From positions 496,001 to 560,000 of the forward strand of contig CP087217.1 in the NCBI GenBank assembly GCA_020912385.1: a stretch of 64,000 nucleotides of DNA. The letters run 5' to 3'. A program made the position numbers and the translations under genes. Below, one piece after another: positions 11,801-22,700 of this stretch. Position 1 is the first letter of the stretch, and the number at the start of each line of letters is the position of its first letter. Source of the DNA: Neofusicoccum parvum (Eukaryota > Ascomycota > Dothideomycetes > Botryosphaeriales > Botryosphaeriaceae). The notes under the pieces are model-generated. The model saw nothing but the letters and a program-made list of their open reading frames with translations, was not told the DNA's origin and made no database searches.

Positions 11801-13815
11801 AGCCGTTGTTGTGTCATTAACTGTGACACCTGCAGAAATCCTGGGGACCCGCAAATTGCCCCGAAGTGCCCTTCGGCAGTGAACTCCGGGCTCCACTGTG
11901 TAGTGTGCCATATGCCCGAGACTGTTTTTCCCGCGATCGTTTGTCTGTGCGGTATACGCTGTGTTGTGAGATACATAGCATGGAGAATCTGAGCGGGTAC
12001 GGCATTCACCTATGCAAAACAAGAATCCGAGGTGCGGATATTGAATGCTTCCTCTCGTCCGGAAGATTCGTAATTTGTTGAGAAGAATGTCCTGGTTGAT
12101 GATTTTTGTATTTCGTAATTCCGTCCGAAATCCATTGGCCAGCCTTTTTTTCGGAGCAGTACGCAGTCGGAATCTCTATGCGTTTCCAGGGGGGTAGTCA
12201 TCGGTGGCGCGTACTGCGGCTACCTTGAAAATATCAAGAGAAGTTGACACAACTACAAGCAAATTCCTTCCGGCATAGTCACATGCCCTTTCTGAATGCT
12301 GCAGAAAATTCTGTGTAAGTGATGTTTCGGTCTTGCAACAAACTACAGCAAGGCATTATTACATTGGCGTTGGAACCATCCATCAAGATACGGATTTCTA
12401 CACGTCCAAATGAACACCTCAAGAACATATTTACATAGGGGATTCTCCTGCTGCAAAAATTGGCATTGTGAATCCAATACAATTACTATTGTATCTCAGC
12501 CAACGGTGTGCTAAATATTAAGAGGGCTGGGGGAATGATGTTTATTCATACACATTTAGTTACTAGGGAAATATTCCAACCTCGCTACTTATTAAACGTA
12601 ATACTCAGTAGAAATAGCAACTATAAACTAAGATGTTGACTAGGAGTCCTTCTACATGTGCTCGTTTTACACATTGCCTCTACTACTAGATGTTACGGAT
12701 CTACCTGTATATAGAGTTGTTGGGGCACGATCAGCCACCAGGCTGATCATTGCTGAACCTTTTGTCGATTTCCAGTCGACAGGAGGTTGGCCGAATGGTC
12801 TTACACACCGGCTGAAACCCAACACGATCGGTCCGTCGTAACACTAGACACATAGTATTTATGTTGTCGACACTGAATGTACACTTGGAGCCTCACTTCC
12901 ACACATTCTGCAAATGCTCGTTCGTCAAATACCCCCGTAATGTTTATTCTATTTGTAGTCTCTTTCATGCGTTCAAGGGTAGTCTCGGCATCAAAGGTTT
13001 TTTTCAGATGAACTAAAGTCATTACGCCGCCCTGTGAGATCATTTTGGATTCTTCGTTACATGATTTCTTAAGGTATATCTTGACGAAAGCTATAAGCGT
13101 ATAATAATCCGACCAAAGATATAAGACTTGAGCTACGTTCATAGTCTGAGGATCCGAAGCTATCACCCGCAGCAAAATAGCACTGCGTTTATTTTCATTT
13201 CCTCAGCCTTAGATAAACACCGCATTTCCATATGTATCTAAGTGACTGCTTCGACTCTACTTATATGAGGAATGATCTTGAGCAAATGGTCGAGAAAGAA
13301 TATTTAACGGCACAGTACTCACGAGTGCGATTCGAAGATGGTGGACAACACTTTACAGTTGACTCATTTACGTGATTGTGTGCTCTTGTCAGCTTGTTCT
13401 ACAACAAGTAGTGAGCTTTCCCATGGGCTGTCTTTATCAATAACAATGTCCGCTTCACTGACCAGTGGCGTGGGAAGAAGCTGAACAAACAAGTGGTTTG
13501 CGCAATGTCGCGCACACCATTACCAATAATGGTCTAAATGGGTAAAAGTGGGCTTGTTTGTGCCTTTAGTAAGTAGACCTTAGGGTAAGTAATGATTGCG
13601 TCAACTGACAGCCATCGAATAATCTGCCATATTCGCAGTATTATCCATTGCCAACGTGGTTCAATATAAAGGAATGAATTTAACATGGTGAACCTTGTAA
13701 GTGCTCAAATGGCTACGTATACTCTCTATACCGTGTGCCAACGACAGCTTCAAATCACCTGCACTATCCATCGAGCGCCCTTCAGCTGTCTCGTTTATCT
13801 AATGCACATACTGGG

Positions 13816-13822
13816 TATAAAA
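13816..13822 (+). promoter_or_regulatory. Possible TATA box of the retropepsin-like gene
   Basis: A TATAAAA motif lies 58 bp upstream of the ATG at 13,880 and is followed by an A-rich leader. Spacing to a start of translation with a short 5' leader is plausible. In an AT-rich background a TATA match alone is weak evidence. Confidence 0.35.
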
Positions 13823-13879
13823 ATGATCTGTGCAAGCATCACTAAATATCAAACACAACAAACACATCTATATTCAAAA

Positions 13880-15069
13880 ATGGCTAAACATCCGCAAACA
13901 AACTGTCGTAAGTTCAGGGGCCGCCGTCGACACATCCTCGCTAAATATGAGTGCCTACCGCTCTTATCATCATTTAATGTGATCGAAAGCAAGCGGTTCC
14001 CATATAGCTAACATGACTTGCAGCTTACAGGAAACTTCGGCGCCATGAATGGAAGACTGGAAAGGCAAGATGTCCTCAACCACCTCGAAAACTTACTAAT
14101 ATTCTAGAGATTGCGCAGCTTCTTATGATCTTACTTCATAACGACGAAGTCAACGAACTCGGAAAAGCGATAATGGCGGAAAAGAAAGGCCCAGCAATCG
14201 TGTGTCGAATGTTTGCAGTGATAGAGCCGGGCGAGCATGCTTCAAAATGCCTGTAGGTTTTCCCGCCTAGGAGGAGAAGGTCGTTTGCTAATGATGGTAG
14301 CCCTGTCAAGACCTATCAAGGACATGCAACGACGCGGTCTGATATGCAAGGAAAGCAACACGAGCATGGAATCATTTTCAGCGGGCAAGTTTCACCAAAC
14401 CCGCGCAGTGGCGAGATAGGGCTTCTCCAATCTGTCAAAGTTGACCTTGATGAAAAGGCTGTGCCTTTTTCGGAGAATACTCGAATCAACTATGGTAGAC
14501 CCTTTGAAGTGAGTCACGATTGCGAGGTCTATATCATAGGACAAGTCACGGAGAACGATACCGCGATTCTGGAGTCCAACTACAAATCAGTAGACTTCAC
14601 CTCGAGATCAGAGAGTCCAGTCAGGTCAATAACCAAACCTCGGCCCCCAAACCCCCCAAAACTGCACCCTCCTGAAAATGATGATAAACCTTCTGTAAGA
14701 AGGTACGTCGAAATATACAAAGAGGGAAGTAATGAATGGGTAGACATGGACCCCGTGGCTTTACTTGATACCGGCGCGGAAGCCCATTACATATCCAAGG
14801 ACATGGCTTCACGAATCGGAGTTCCGCGATCGAGATATAGAGGAGACAAATTACGTGCAGCAGATGGCTCGGAGATCAAAATTGAATACCTTGTCCAATG
14901 CCGTTGGACTTTCCCTGGGAAATGCCCAGTTTTTGTGGACACATTTCTCATCACAGATCCCGGCCGCCACAATGACATCTGCGTAGGAGGCCCAACCTTG
15001 CGCAAGAGAAAATTGCAGAGATATTACGGCAGCAGCGCCAGCGCGGGTCCATCTTGCAGCATGTCTTGA
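13880..15069 (+). CDS. Retropepsin-like aspartic protease domain protein, three exons
   Basis: My model joins exons 13,880-13,907, 14,024-14,252 and 14,301-15,069 into a 341-aa protein. Intron 1 has GTAAGT, a CTAAC branch site and TTGCAG. Intron 2 has GTAGGT, a GCTAAT branch site and GGTAG. Both junctions keep phase, which is strong evidence of a real gene. Residues 1-100 are basic and helical, with no assigned domain. The C-terminal third carries the active-site motif ALLDTGAEAHYIS (catalytic Asp about 242, DTG 242-244) and, about 70 residues later, the hydrophobic-hydrophobic-Gly element ICVGG (about 312-316). This is the layout of a single retropepsin-type lobe that would act as a dimer. 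No reverse transcriptase, RNase H or integrase is adjacent. It may be a domesticated Gag-protease fragment or a member of the host-encoded fungal retropepsin-like proteins. An upstream extra exon cannot be excluded. Confidence 0.6.
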
Positions 15070-15984
15070 GCCGCTTGACAAGTGCCCTCTCGGTACCAAC
15101 AAGGAACGAGCTAAGAAGAAGCTTAGAAGCAAGACAATGGTCTCAATGCCCTGGTATACGGGACGTCGATTCCTCAACCGTTGGTGGCCGGCGGGCCAGA
15201 ACATGCAGGTCGAGCGAAGCAATCAGAGCCAACAACTTGCACTCTTCTAAGTAGAAGCCGGCTATTTTGAATGCTTATTCTTTACTGCTACTAAGTACGT
15301 CTTGTGAATCTCAACTACTAAAGCAAAATGACAGACAAACAGCTGAGCAATAAAGCATTGGAAGTCGAAGCATATGCCTGGATTTGCGTCTGCAATTTCT
15401 TGTATTTTGAAACTACTACCATGTGGCCGTTACCATGTATTGTGAAGGATGTTCGCATGCGCCAAAGACTTCGTTTACACTTTGTGCTGTTTAAGGCGCC
15501 GTGGAGAAATCGACAGCATCGAGAGCGTTGTGGAAGCTCCTTAGGTTTACGTGGTTGTTCACGAGCCGAGCGGGCCCCTCGCTTACGGTCCGAACCATCG
15601 TTTCCCCTCTGGTCTGGTTTTCTTTACCATCAAAAGAACAAAAAAAAAAGGCCACTTCCTATCAGGCCCCGTATGCGCCGAGGCTGCGGAGCGCCGACGA
15701 TTTACGTGCACAGGCCATATGCCTACCTCAGGTCGCCCACCAACGAGCAGCCCACATGGTAGGGTAACGTCCCGGCAGACCCTACACCTCGCCTGCGATG
15801 CCCCGGCGAGAGAACTGCTTATAAAGTGAGAGTCCCCAACCAGTTGACTAGTTCCTTAAGGAATCGCCTGTCAGCAATCCTGATCCCGATGCTCATCCTA
15901 CACCTGATATCTGTTCGGCCTGTGCACCCCTATCCACCAGCCTTACACTCCCCCCTCCCTCGCAGGGCCAAAAGAACAAGCTCG
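15070..15984. other. Spacer between retropepsin-like gene and tRNA-Met
   Basis: No supportable gene. Overlapping short open frames at 15,500-15,830 show no domain. A TATAAA motif occurs near 15,820, about 270 bp beyond the high end of nothing recognisable on the plus strand, so I assign it no role. The composition changes here from AT-rich to mixed. Confidence 0.5.
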
Positions 15985-16089
15985 TGTCCCTACGCAGAAT
16001 CGAACTGCGGACCTTCGGATTCCTCTCTTCTCAGAAGAGATCATATGGAAATATGAGACCGACGTCATAACCGACTAGACCACAGAGAC
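15985..16089 (-). tRNA. tRNA-Met (CAU), elongator type, with 31-nt intron
   Basis: On the minus strand the sequence folds as a full cloverleaf. The acceptor GTCTCTG pairs with TAGGGAC with an A discriminator. The D arm is GTCT/TGAC, the anticodon stem TCGGT/TCCGA with loop CTCATAA, the variable loop AGGTC, and the T arm CGCAG-TTCGATT-CTGCG. The anticodon is CAT. The T-T mismatch at 31/39 is also present in yeast elongator tRNA-Met, which supports elongator rather than initiator identity. An intron of 31 nt sits at the canonical place, one base 3' of the anticodon (after position 37), leaving a 74-nt mature molecule before CCA addition. B-box TTCGATT and A-box-like sequence are present for RNA polymerase III. 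Confidence 0.9.
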
Positions 16090-16944
16090 TGAATGAATAC
16101 CTTTGGCATTCTCTGTTGTAGAAACTTGTTGATTAGGCGCCCGGAAAATATTGACCATTATATACTCCGCGTTGGTGCCACGACTTGATCTCCGCGGAGG
16201 TACTCGTACTTCTTCACTAGCTCCTGTCGCCAATGGCGCTCTCTGCAAGCGTAACGATGATTGGACAAACCCATCTCCCTTATCTCTTCGTTCCCCTACG
16301 CTAGTGTAGAGCCCCATATCTCTGGACGGGGCAGACCTCTGTTAAAAGTCAACACCAGCGCTCTATACAGACTTGCGTTTGCCTGTGGAGTTTTGAGCCT
16401 CAAAATGCAGCAAGCTCCCCCAGATTTAAAGCTGCTTATTTGCGCGGAGAAACCAGATTCACGACTGGAGAACGGGCCTCTCAAGTACAATTTTCTTACG
16501 TTATGAAAAAGGCCCAAGGTTCGGGCAGGAAGGTCACGTTCACCGTTCCACGGCAATGCTCAAACATCATTTGCCAATCCGCGCCCGGCGCGTCATCGTG
16601 CCCGTCTGTCGAGGTGCTTTGGGAGCAAAAAAGCTTGGGATTAACTGTTACGCCATCGCACACCGGCTGCATGGTGGTGCCTGTTTGGGGATCTGGCTGC
16701 AGAATTCCGTCGACGAAACGCGGCTACGACGGAACTGTTTCGAGGCTTTTTCGGTCTTCAGGAGGGGGCGTCCGCCGTTTACTCCGCATTCTCGACTTGA
16801 TGGCTGCTAGCTCTGACGTCTTTGTAAGAGAATGGCGACATGCCTGGCTCGAGGTTTTCTCTTTGCCGTCGTGGCTCCTTTATGTTCCCTCAGTTTCCTA
16901 TCTGTCCCATTCCCCTTGCCCTCGATCACTGGATCAGCAGAAAC
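16090..16944. other. Spacer upstream of the HPP gene
   Basis: No gene is supported. The open frame of the HPP gene extends in phase upstream to a methionine at 16,840, but those 35 residues lack conservation features, and the spacer is more likely promoter and 5' leader. Confidence 0.5.
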
Positions 16945-17970
16945 ATGAAGTTGCCAGCTGCCAAGGATGTGCACTTCGACATTGACGACTACCTGAACCC
17001 CTTCGTACCCCGTTCCCGAATCTCCCGTCTCCCGAAGCCTCTCTCCCGTTTCCTGGGGTACAGAGACTCTCCAGCGCCGCAGGTCGGCAATGTTCTCATA
17101 GCAACATGGGCTCTCGTCGGGGCGTTCTGCGGTCTAACAACCGTGACTGCCGTCTACAAATTCGCCCCGGGCATCTCGCAATATCACCCGCCTGTCATAA
17201 TAGCGAGTCTGGTATGGATGACCTCTTTGACTTTTTCCCCTCAAGTGCCGTTGCTAATCATATGTACTCAGGGAGCCGCAGCAGTACTGAATTACAACGT
17301 CATCCAGTCACCCATAGCCCAGCCAAGAAACGCCGTAGCCGGCAACACTCTCGCCGCTATCACCGGCGTCGCCATCGCGAAGCTCTTCATGCTCAGCCCC
17401 GACTTCGAGGATCTGAGATGGCTTGCCGGGCCTCTCTGCTGCGGCGCCGCATCCTGGGTCATGACCCTGACCAACACCGTCTACCCTCCCGGAGGCGCAA
17501 CGGCCATCCTCGCTGCCACTGACCCGACAGTCGGGCACCTTGGCTGGATGTTCGTCCCTGTCGTGCTTCTCGGCTCCATCATCATGCTCGGGGTCGCCCT
17601 GGTCACCAACAACATCCAGCGCCAGTATCCCGTCTTCTGGTGGACGCCTCGGGACGTCGGGAAACAGACGAGACCTGACATCGAGAGCGCATCACGGGGC
17701 GACGAGAAAGAAGTTCGAAAGGGTGAGGAGGGCGCCACGTTGCAACGCGAGATCGTCATGACGGAACACTATATTGTCGTCCCAGAAGACTTCGATCTCA
17801 ACCCGGCCGAGCGCCAGCTGCTCGAATCGTTGCGGGCCAGATTGCGAAACGCCGATCGATACTACAACCCTTCGGAAGCGCCGTCGGACCCGGAATCGAG
17901 CGGGACCTTGCACTCGAGCCGAGGCATACTTCCTTCTCTCAAGTCACAGAAGTTTCATGAAGAGCCCTAA
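16945..17970 (+). CDS. HPP family integral membrane protein
   Basis: Exons 16,945-17,211 and 17,272-17,970 encode 321 aa. The 60-nt intron (GTATGG, branch GCTAATC, CAG) is a multiple of three with no stop, so the gene could be misread as one exon. Removing it restores the conserved stretch PVIIASLGAAAVL, which an intron-retaining translation breaks. The N-terminal 55 residues are cytosolic-looking and basic, followed by about four to five membrane segments. Family marks are IAQPRNAVAGN and the YPPGGATA element that carries the conserved Pro-Pro motif. The C-terminal 100 residues are charged and hydrophilic. HPP proteins are small polytopic membrane proteins, and plant and cyanobacterial members are linked to nitrite transport into plastids. 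The role in fungi is not established. Start chosen at 16,945 because similarity to the family begins there. Confidence 0.85.
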   Translation: MKLPAAKDVHFDIDDYLNPFVPRSRISRLPKPLSRFLGYRDSPAPQVGNVLIATWALVGAFCGLTTVTAVYKFAPGISQYHPPVIIASLVWMTSLTFSPQVPLLIICTQGAAAVLNYNVIQSPIAQPRNAVAGNTLAAITGVAIAKLFMLSPDFEDLRWLAGPLCCGAASWVMTLTNTVYPPGGATAILAATDPTVGHLGWMFVPVVLLGSIIMLGVALVTNNIQRQYPVFWWTPRDVGKQTRPDIESASRGDEKEVRKGEEGATLQREIVMTEHYIVVPEDFDLNPAERQLLESLRARLRNADRYYNPSEAPSDPESSGTLHSSRGILPSLKSQKFHEEP

Positions 17971-19722
17971 AAGTCTGGAGTCTTGGCCTTGCGTATTGCA
18001 GGGTAAGTTCGCGGATGGTTTCAATTTCTCATTCCATAATTATCAGGTAGGGCGATTGGGACATCATCCAGACAGCTAGTGGTCATTCGTATTGGACTGC
18101 CGTCCTTATTGTTATTGCAGTATTTCACCCAGCGTAGCATTGATGGGGTTCTGGCCTCTGAAATCATTTGTTTACTCAGCATTCCTTGTGCTTCCGCAGT
18201 GAGCACGAGCCTTGACATCAGAATAGAAACTGAGAGCTTGGCTCTCGATTCATTACAGTGGTCACACAGGCTCTCCCGCAAACCATTACTCAAAACATGA
18301 GTGCAAGCCCTGTTCTCCCAGCATCCTTTTCCATTGGTTTGTGTGATCCACTATGTAGATGGGAGGAGCTATTCGCCCACTTCTTGTTATTCGCCCATCT
18401 CGCCATGCTACTCACCCACGTCACCAGCTGGAGAGATGGCGCCGGCGCCGGTGGGAACGGGAGAAGCGGTTTCCGACGCAGGGTCTAAAGAGGAAGGGGA
18501 ACGGGAAAGGGATCGGTATCGGGCAGTGAAACGGGAATAGAAAGGGAAATAGGGAGAGGATGAAGGAGGCAGCGAGGACGAGAAGTGGTATGGTGGGCTT
18601 GGAGACGAGAAGAAGAACAAGAATACGGTAGCTGCTGCCGCTGCCGCAATCATTGTTGACAGCGCGGGCATGGAGGATGTGCTGTTGAGGCAGCGGACAC
18701 TAAGCAGACAGCTGATCAGTAATGCAGTCTTCAACCGCCGGCTATCACTGCATCCTCACTTTCTTCGGCAGTTCCCAGGAGAGCAAGGAGGAAACAACTA
18801 TCGCTTTTGATTTCCTTTACTGCTCTGCTTACGTACAGCACTGCAACCCGTGCATCCCTTCATGGGCTGTTAAGAATTCGTCCGGACGCATTTGTCAAGT
18901 GACGAAGCTGACAAACCCGTCCGGACGAATTCTTCAACAGCCCATGGAAGTATATACTTCTTGCAAGACTTTCCAGACTGACCTCCAGGCCTGACGAAGG
19001 CTCCAACCCGCTGGGTAACTATTTCACTACGCACACCACGCACAAACAAGCCAAACCAGTCCACACCACAGGCGGATAACATCAGAAATGACACAAAAGA
19101 AGTTATGCTTCAATCTTCTCCATTGCGCCTACCTCATGTGATACAAAGACAGCCCCTACAACAATAACCATCCTCCCACTTCCACCTAACCTCACCCATG
19201 CACCGTCCACCCAACAGAGAAAGAGCAACGAAACTTCAATCCCACACAACGTCTTTTGTTGATTCTGCTTATCTGAGGAGGAAACTCAAAGACAAAGCCA
19301 GAAACGATCCACGTCCACTCGAAAAGCAAAAAGAAAGTAGAGACCAGAAATCAGATTAAGGGTCGAGGGTTTTACATGAACAGGTCTTCTCCATGGGCCG
19401 CGTGATAAGAAGAAAAAGTATTCGGGAAAGTAAAAAGAAGCCATGCCCCGTTAAAATGAATCAACCAGAAAGCATAAAAACTGCTCTTGCTTCCAATAAG
19501 AAACAGTTTTTTCTTGCTTTGGGAGGATTTAACCCCGAATCCGCCACCGTTCTCGTTAAACTCCGTTAGTTTGTTCCGATCAAACCAAACCAAAAAACCC
19601 CGATGTTATCGTGATGATGAATGATGACGCGTGAAAGAAAATTTGTCTATCACAATCAACCTGTAGGAAAGGACGCACACCAATCAGCTTCAAACCAATT
19701 CTTGTGAATCGAGGCGCAAACA
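17971..19722. other. Convergent 3' spacer between HPP and SNF2-type genes
   Basis: Holds the 3' ends of two convergent genes and one full-length palindromic element (18,861-18,946). A minus-strand open frame at 18,408-18,671 (87 aa, Ser/Pro-rich with one hydrophobic stretch) is too weak to call. The 19,000-19,720 part is probably the 3' UTR of the remodeler gene. Confidence 0.5.
18861..18946. repeat. Palindromic MITE-like element, copy A (86 bp)
   Basis: Two arms of about 38 nt starting CATGGGCTGTT and ending AACAGCCCATG pair almost perfectly around a loop of about 10 nt. Each arm contains AGAATTCGTCCGGACG, and the inner parts TTTGTCA/TGACAAA also pair. It shares arm sequence and length with copies B, C and D in this window. 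No transposase and no convincing target-site duplication is visible. Lies between the convergent 3' ends of two genes. Confidence 0.85.
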
Positions 19723-22700
19723 CTACGTACGTCCTGGACCCGAAGCCAGAGGGGTCCCCGCGCTCGAAACCGGACCTGTTGATGGCCTGACGCTTGCGCT
19801 GCCTTGGTCGTCGAAGTCGGCGAACTGCGGGTACTCCTCCGTCTCCTCCTTGAGCTTGCTAATGCACGTCTCCTCGATCAGGTTGGCGTCTTGGTACAAG
19901 ATACTCGTGTCTTCGTTGTACGTGCGGCAGTTGTTGCAGAGCAGCAACATGTCTTGTCGGAACTGCCGTGGGTGCTGGTATTCCCTCTTGTTGATCTTCT
20001 TCTTGATCTGGTCCATGCAGATTGGCTTGGTGATGATCTGGTAGTAGTCGGGGTACTCATAACGGTCGGGAAGTTGGATGAAGGGGTCGATGATGCCGCG
20101 TGGTGCAAGATCCTCGCCTGGTGCCGGTCCCTCTTCCAGATCGTTGAGAGTCTCGTAGACGTTGTTGAGGATCTTCTGAAGCGCCGAGCGGTCCTCCGGG
20201 CTGAGGGTCTCGTTGGCCTTGGCGCCGCGACCACGCTTACGAGGTGCAGGAGTCGTGTCGCCATCCAGAGATGCTTCATCCACTTTGCGCTTCTCAGCCT
20301 TGGGCTTCCGCCCACGCTTCTTGGGCGCCGGCTCTTCTGAGCTCTCACGAGACACAGGTGGAGACTCGCCCACCACATCAAGCACTCGCTTCTCCTTGTT
20401 TCCAGCTCGTCGTGCTTTGGAAGCTTCTTTGCGGGCGATGGCTGCTTCGATGGAGTCCTCGTCGTTGTCGACAGCCTCCAACCATTGCTCTTCCGTGAGA
20501 CCGTCATCGTACTTGACAGACCTTCTCTCACGAGCGCCGCGGCCGTACGTCTCCTCTACCTCCTCGACAATGGCAGTGTCGTCGTTCACGTAGATATCAG
20601 GCAACTCTGCTTCGGAGAACAGGCGAGGCATTTTCTTGTTAGCACCATATCCTCCTTCCTTGGCTCGCTTCTCGTCAATTTCCCGGAATCTGATCAGCTC
20701 ATCATCAGAACGCATCATGATCAAGTTGAGATCCTCGTCATCCATCTCAGCTTGCTCGAGGTTCTCGGCAGCTTCGGCAGATTCAAGCATGATTCTCAGC
20801 ATGGCGTCACGTTCCTCGTTGGTGGACTTATTGTCGAATTTACCGGCCTGGATGACCTTGCCGTCCATGTCGAGCTTGAAATTGGCGCGTTCCAGAATCT
20901 TCTCTTCAACCGAATTTGAGCTGATGAGACGCAGGATACGGACTTCGTTCTTTTGGCCGATACGATGGGCACGGTCCTGAGCTTGCAAATCCTGATGAGG
21001 ATTCCAGTCAGAGTCGTAGATGATGACAGTATCGGCAGATTGAAGATTCAGTCCAAGACCACCGGCACGGGTGGAGAGGAGGAAGCAGAAGTACGGGGAG
21101 TTCGGAGCGTTGAAGAGCTTGAGGAGCTCAGACCGATCATCGGCCTTCGTCGAACCGTCTAGACGTAGGTACTGAAGACCTCTCAGGCGTAGGAAGTCTT
21201 CCATGATGTTCATGATTTGCGTCATCTGGAAGAACATCAAGACTCTGTGGCCCGTCACTTGGAACTTCGGCAATATCCTGTCAAGGAGTTCGAATTTACC
21301 CGCAGTGCGCCAGAGAAGATCATTGGTGCCTCTACCGGGGTTGATCTGGTCTTCAACCTCCTCAAAAACGAAAGGATGGTTACAGAGCTTGCGCAGTTGC
21401 ATGAGCATGTTGCTCAGACCACGCATGCCAGTCTTGCCTCCCTTGCCGTCGCTGACCATGAGCCTGTTGTGATTGACAAGCTGCTTGTACAGCTTGGCTT
21501 GAAGGGCAGAGAAGGTACACTTGATGACGCGCTCTTGCTTATCAGGAAGATCCTTCTCCACATCTTTCTTGAGACGACGCAGCAAGAAGGGACGAAGCAC
21601 CTTGTGAAGACGACGAATAACGAGCAGCTGCTCTTCTTCGCTGAGCTCCATCTTATCTTGACCGCCGGTGTTTGCGAACGGTGTATTGAACCACTCGTCG
21701 AACGACTTGACGGACTTGAAGATGTTGGGGAGAACGAAGTTGAGCAGTGCCCAGAGTTCGGGAAGATTGTTCTGAAGCGGAGTACCAGTGAGGATGAGAC
21801 GATAACGCGTGGTGTAATACTGGGTGATAGTACTGCTGAGCTTCGAGTTGGCGTTCTTCATGCGGTGACCTTCATCAACGATCATGTGGAGCCACTTGAT
21901 CTTGCTGAGAATCGGACGGTCCTTGATGATGAACTCGTAGGTGGTGAGCAGAACCTGGAACTGTCCCCATCGGATCTGCTGCTGTTGCTGTTTACGCTGC
22001 TGAGGAGGACCCTTGTAGACGATGCGCTGAACACTCGGCGCCCACTTCTCGAACTCGCTGTTCCAGTTCGTCAGGGTGCTGAGTGGGACAATGACTAGGT
22101 AAGGACCAGGTTGTTGCTTCTTCTCGATCAAGTACGTGATCAAACTGATAGTCTGAATGGTCTTGCCGAGACCCATCTCGTCGGCCAGAATACCGTTCAA
22201 GTTGTTGTTGTACAGTGATATCATCCACTGCAGACCCTTGAGCTGGTATTCCTTCAGTGTGCCACCAACCAGATTGCTGGACTGCTGATAGACCTCTTCC
22301 TTGATACGATGGGCAACCTCGTAGTAGTCGACCTTGTTTGCCTTCCTGTTCGGATCGTCTTCGTCGAGATCGCTGTCGTCCTCTTCGGAATCGGAGTCTG
22401 GAGCTGCTCCGCCAAACCTGTCGGCAGCACTGCGTTGCTGGGCCTTGACCGAGGCAGACAACTGGCCGAGGAAACCATCGGTCTGTTTGAGCAAGTGAGA
22501 GATACGAGTATCCTTTGCTTGACCAAGCAGCTTGAGATAGGTCTCTTCGTCGTTTGCCTTCAGGGCCTGTAGACGCTGCTTTGCGGTGCGTTCCACGCGC
22601 TTTTGCTCCTCCTTCTCGATGTTCTGGTGGGTCTGAAGCATTGTGCGGCCGAGTCTCTGCATACGCATCCGTTGGTTCTGCGCTGCCTTTTGAATTTCCT

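Larger units (their letters stand above)
11750..15300. other. AT-rich island within GC-rich surroundings
   Basis: Composition shifts visibly at about 11,750, where GC-rich sequence gives way to AT-rich sequence with runs of A/T and few CpG. It returns toward the genome style between 15,300 and 16,000. Such islands in filamentous fungi are commonly old transposon insertions altered by repeat-induced point mutation, but no LTR, terminal inverted repeat or transposase is visible. The island contains an apparently intact three-exon retropepsin-like gene, so it is not merely dead sequence. The part from 11,750 to 13,815 shows only a short minus-strand open frame (12,801-13,175), which I do not call as a gene. 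Confidence 0.6.

Noticed and set aside
12780..12850. A-box-like sequence TGGCCGAATGGT suggesting a tRNA or SINE
   Set aside because: No matching B box, acceptor stem or anticodon arm could be formed around it.
15826..16056. Short plus-strand frame with an apparent signal peptide
   Set aside because: Starts at GTG and runs into the tRNA-Met gene on the other strand; its hydrophobic part is not supported by an ATG.
18408..18671. Minus-strand 87-codon frame with one hydrophobic segment
   Set aside because: Ser/Pro repeats derive from simple-sequence DNA and there is no homology signal or transcript evidence.
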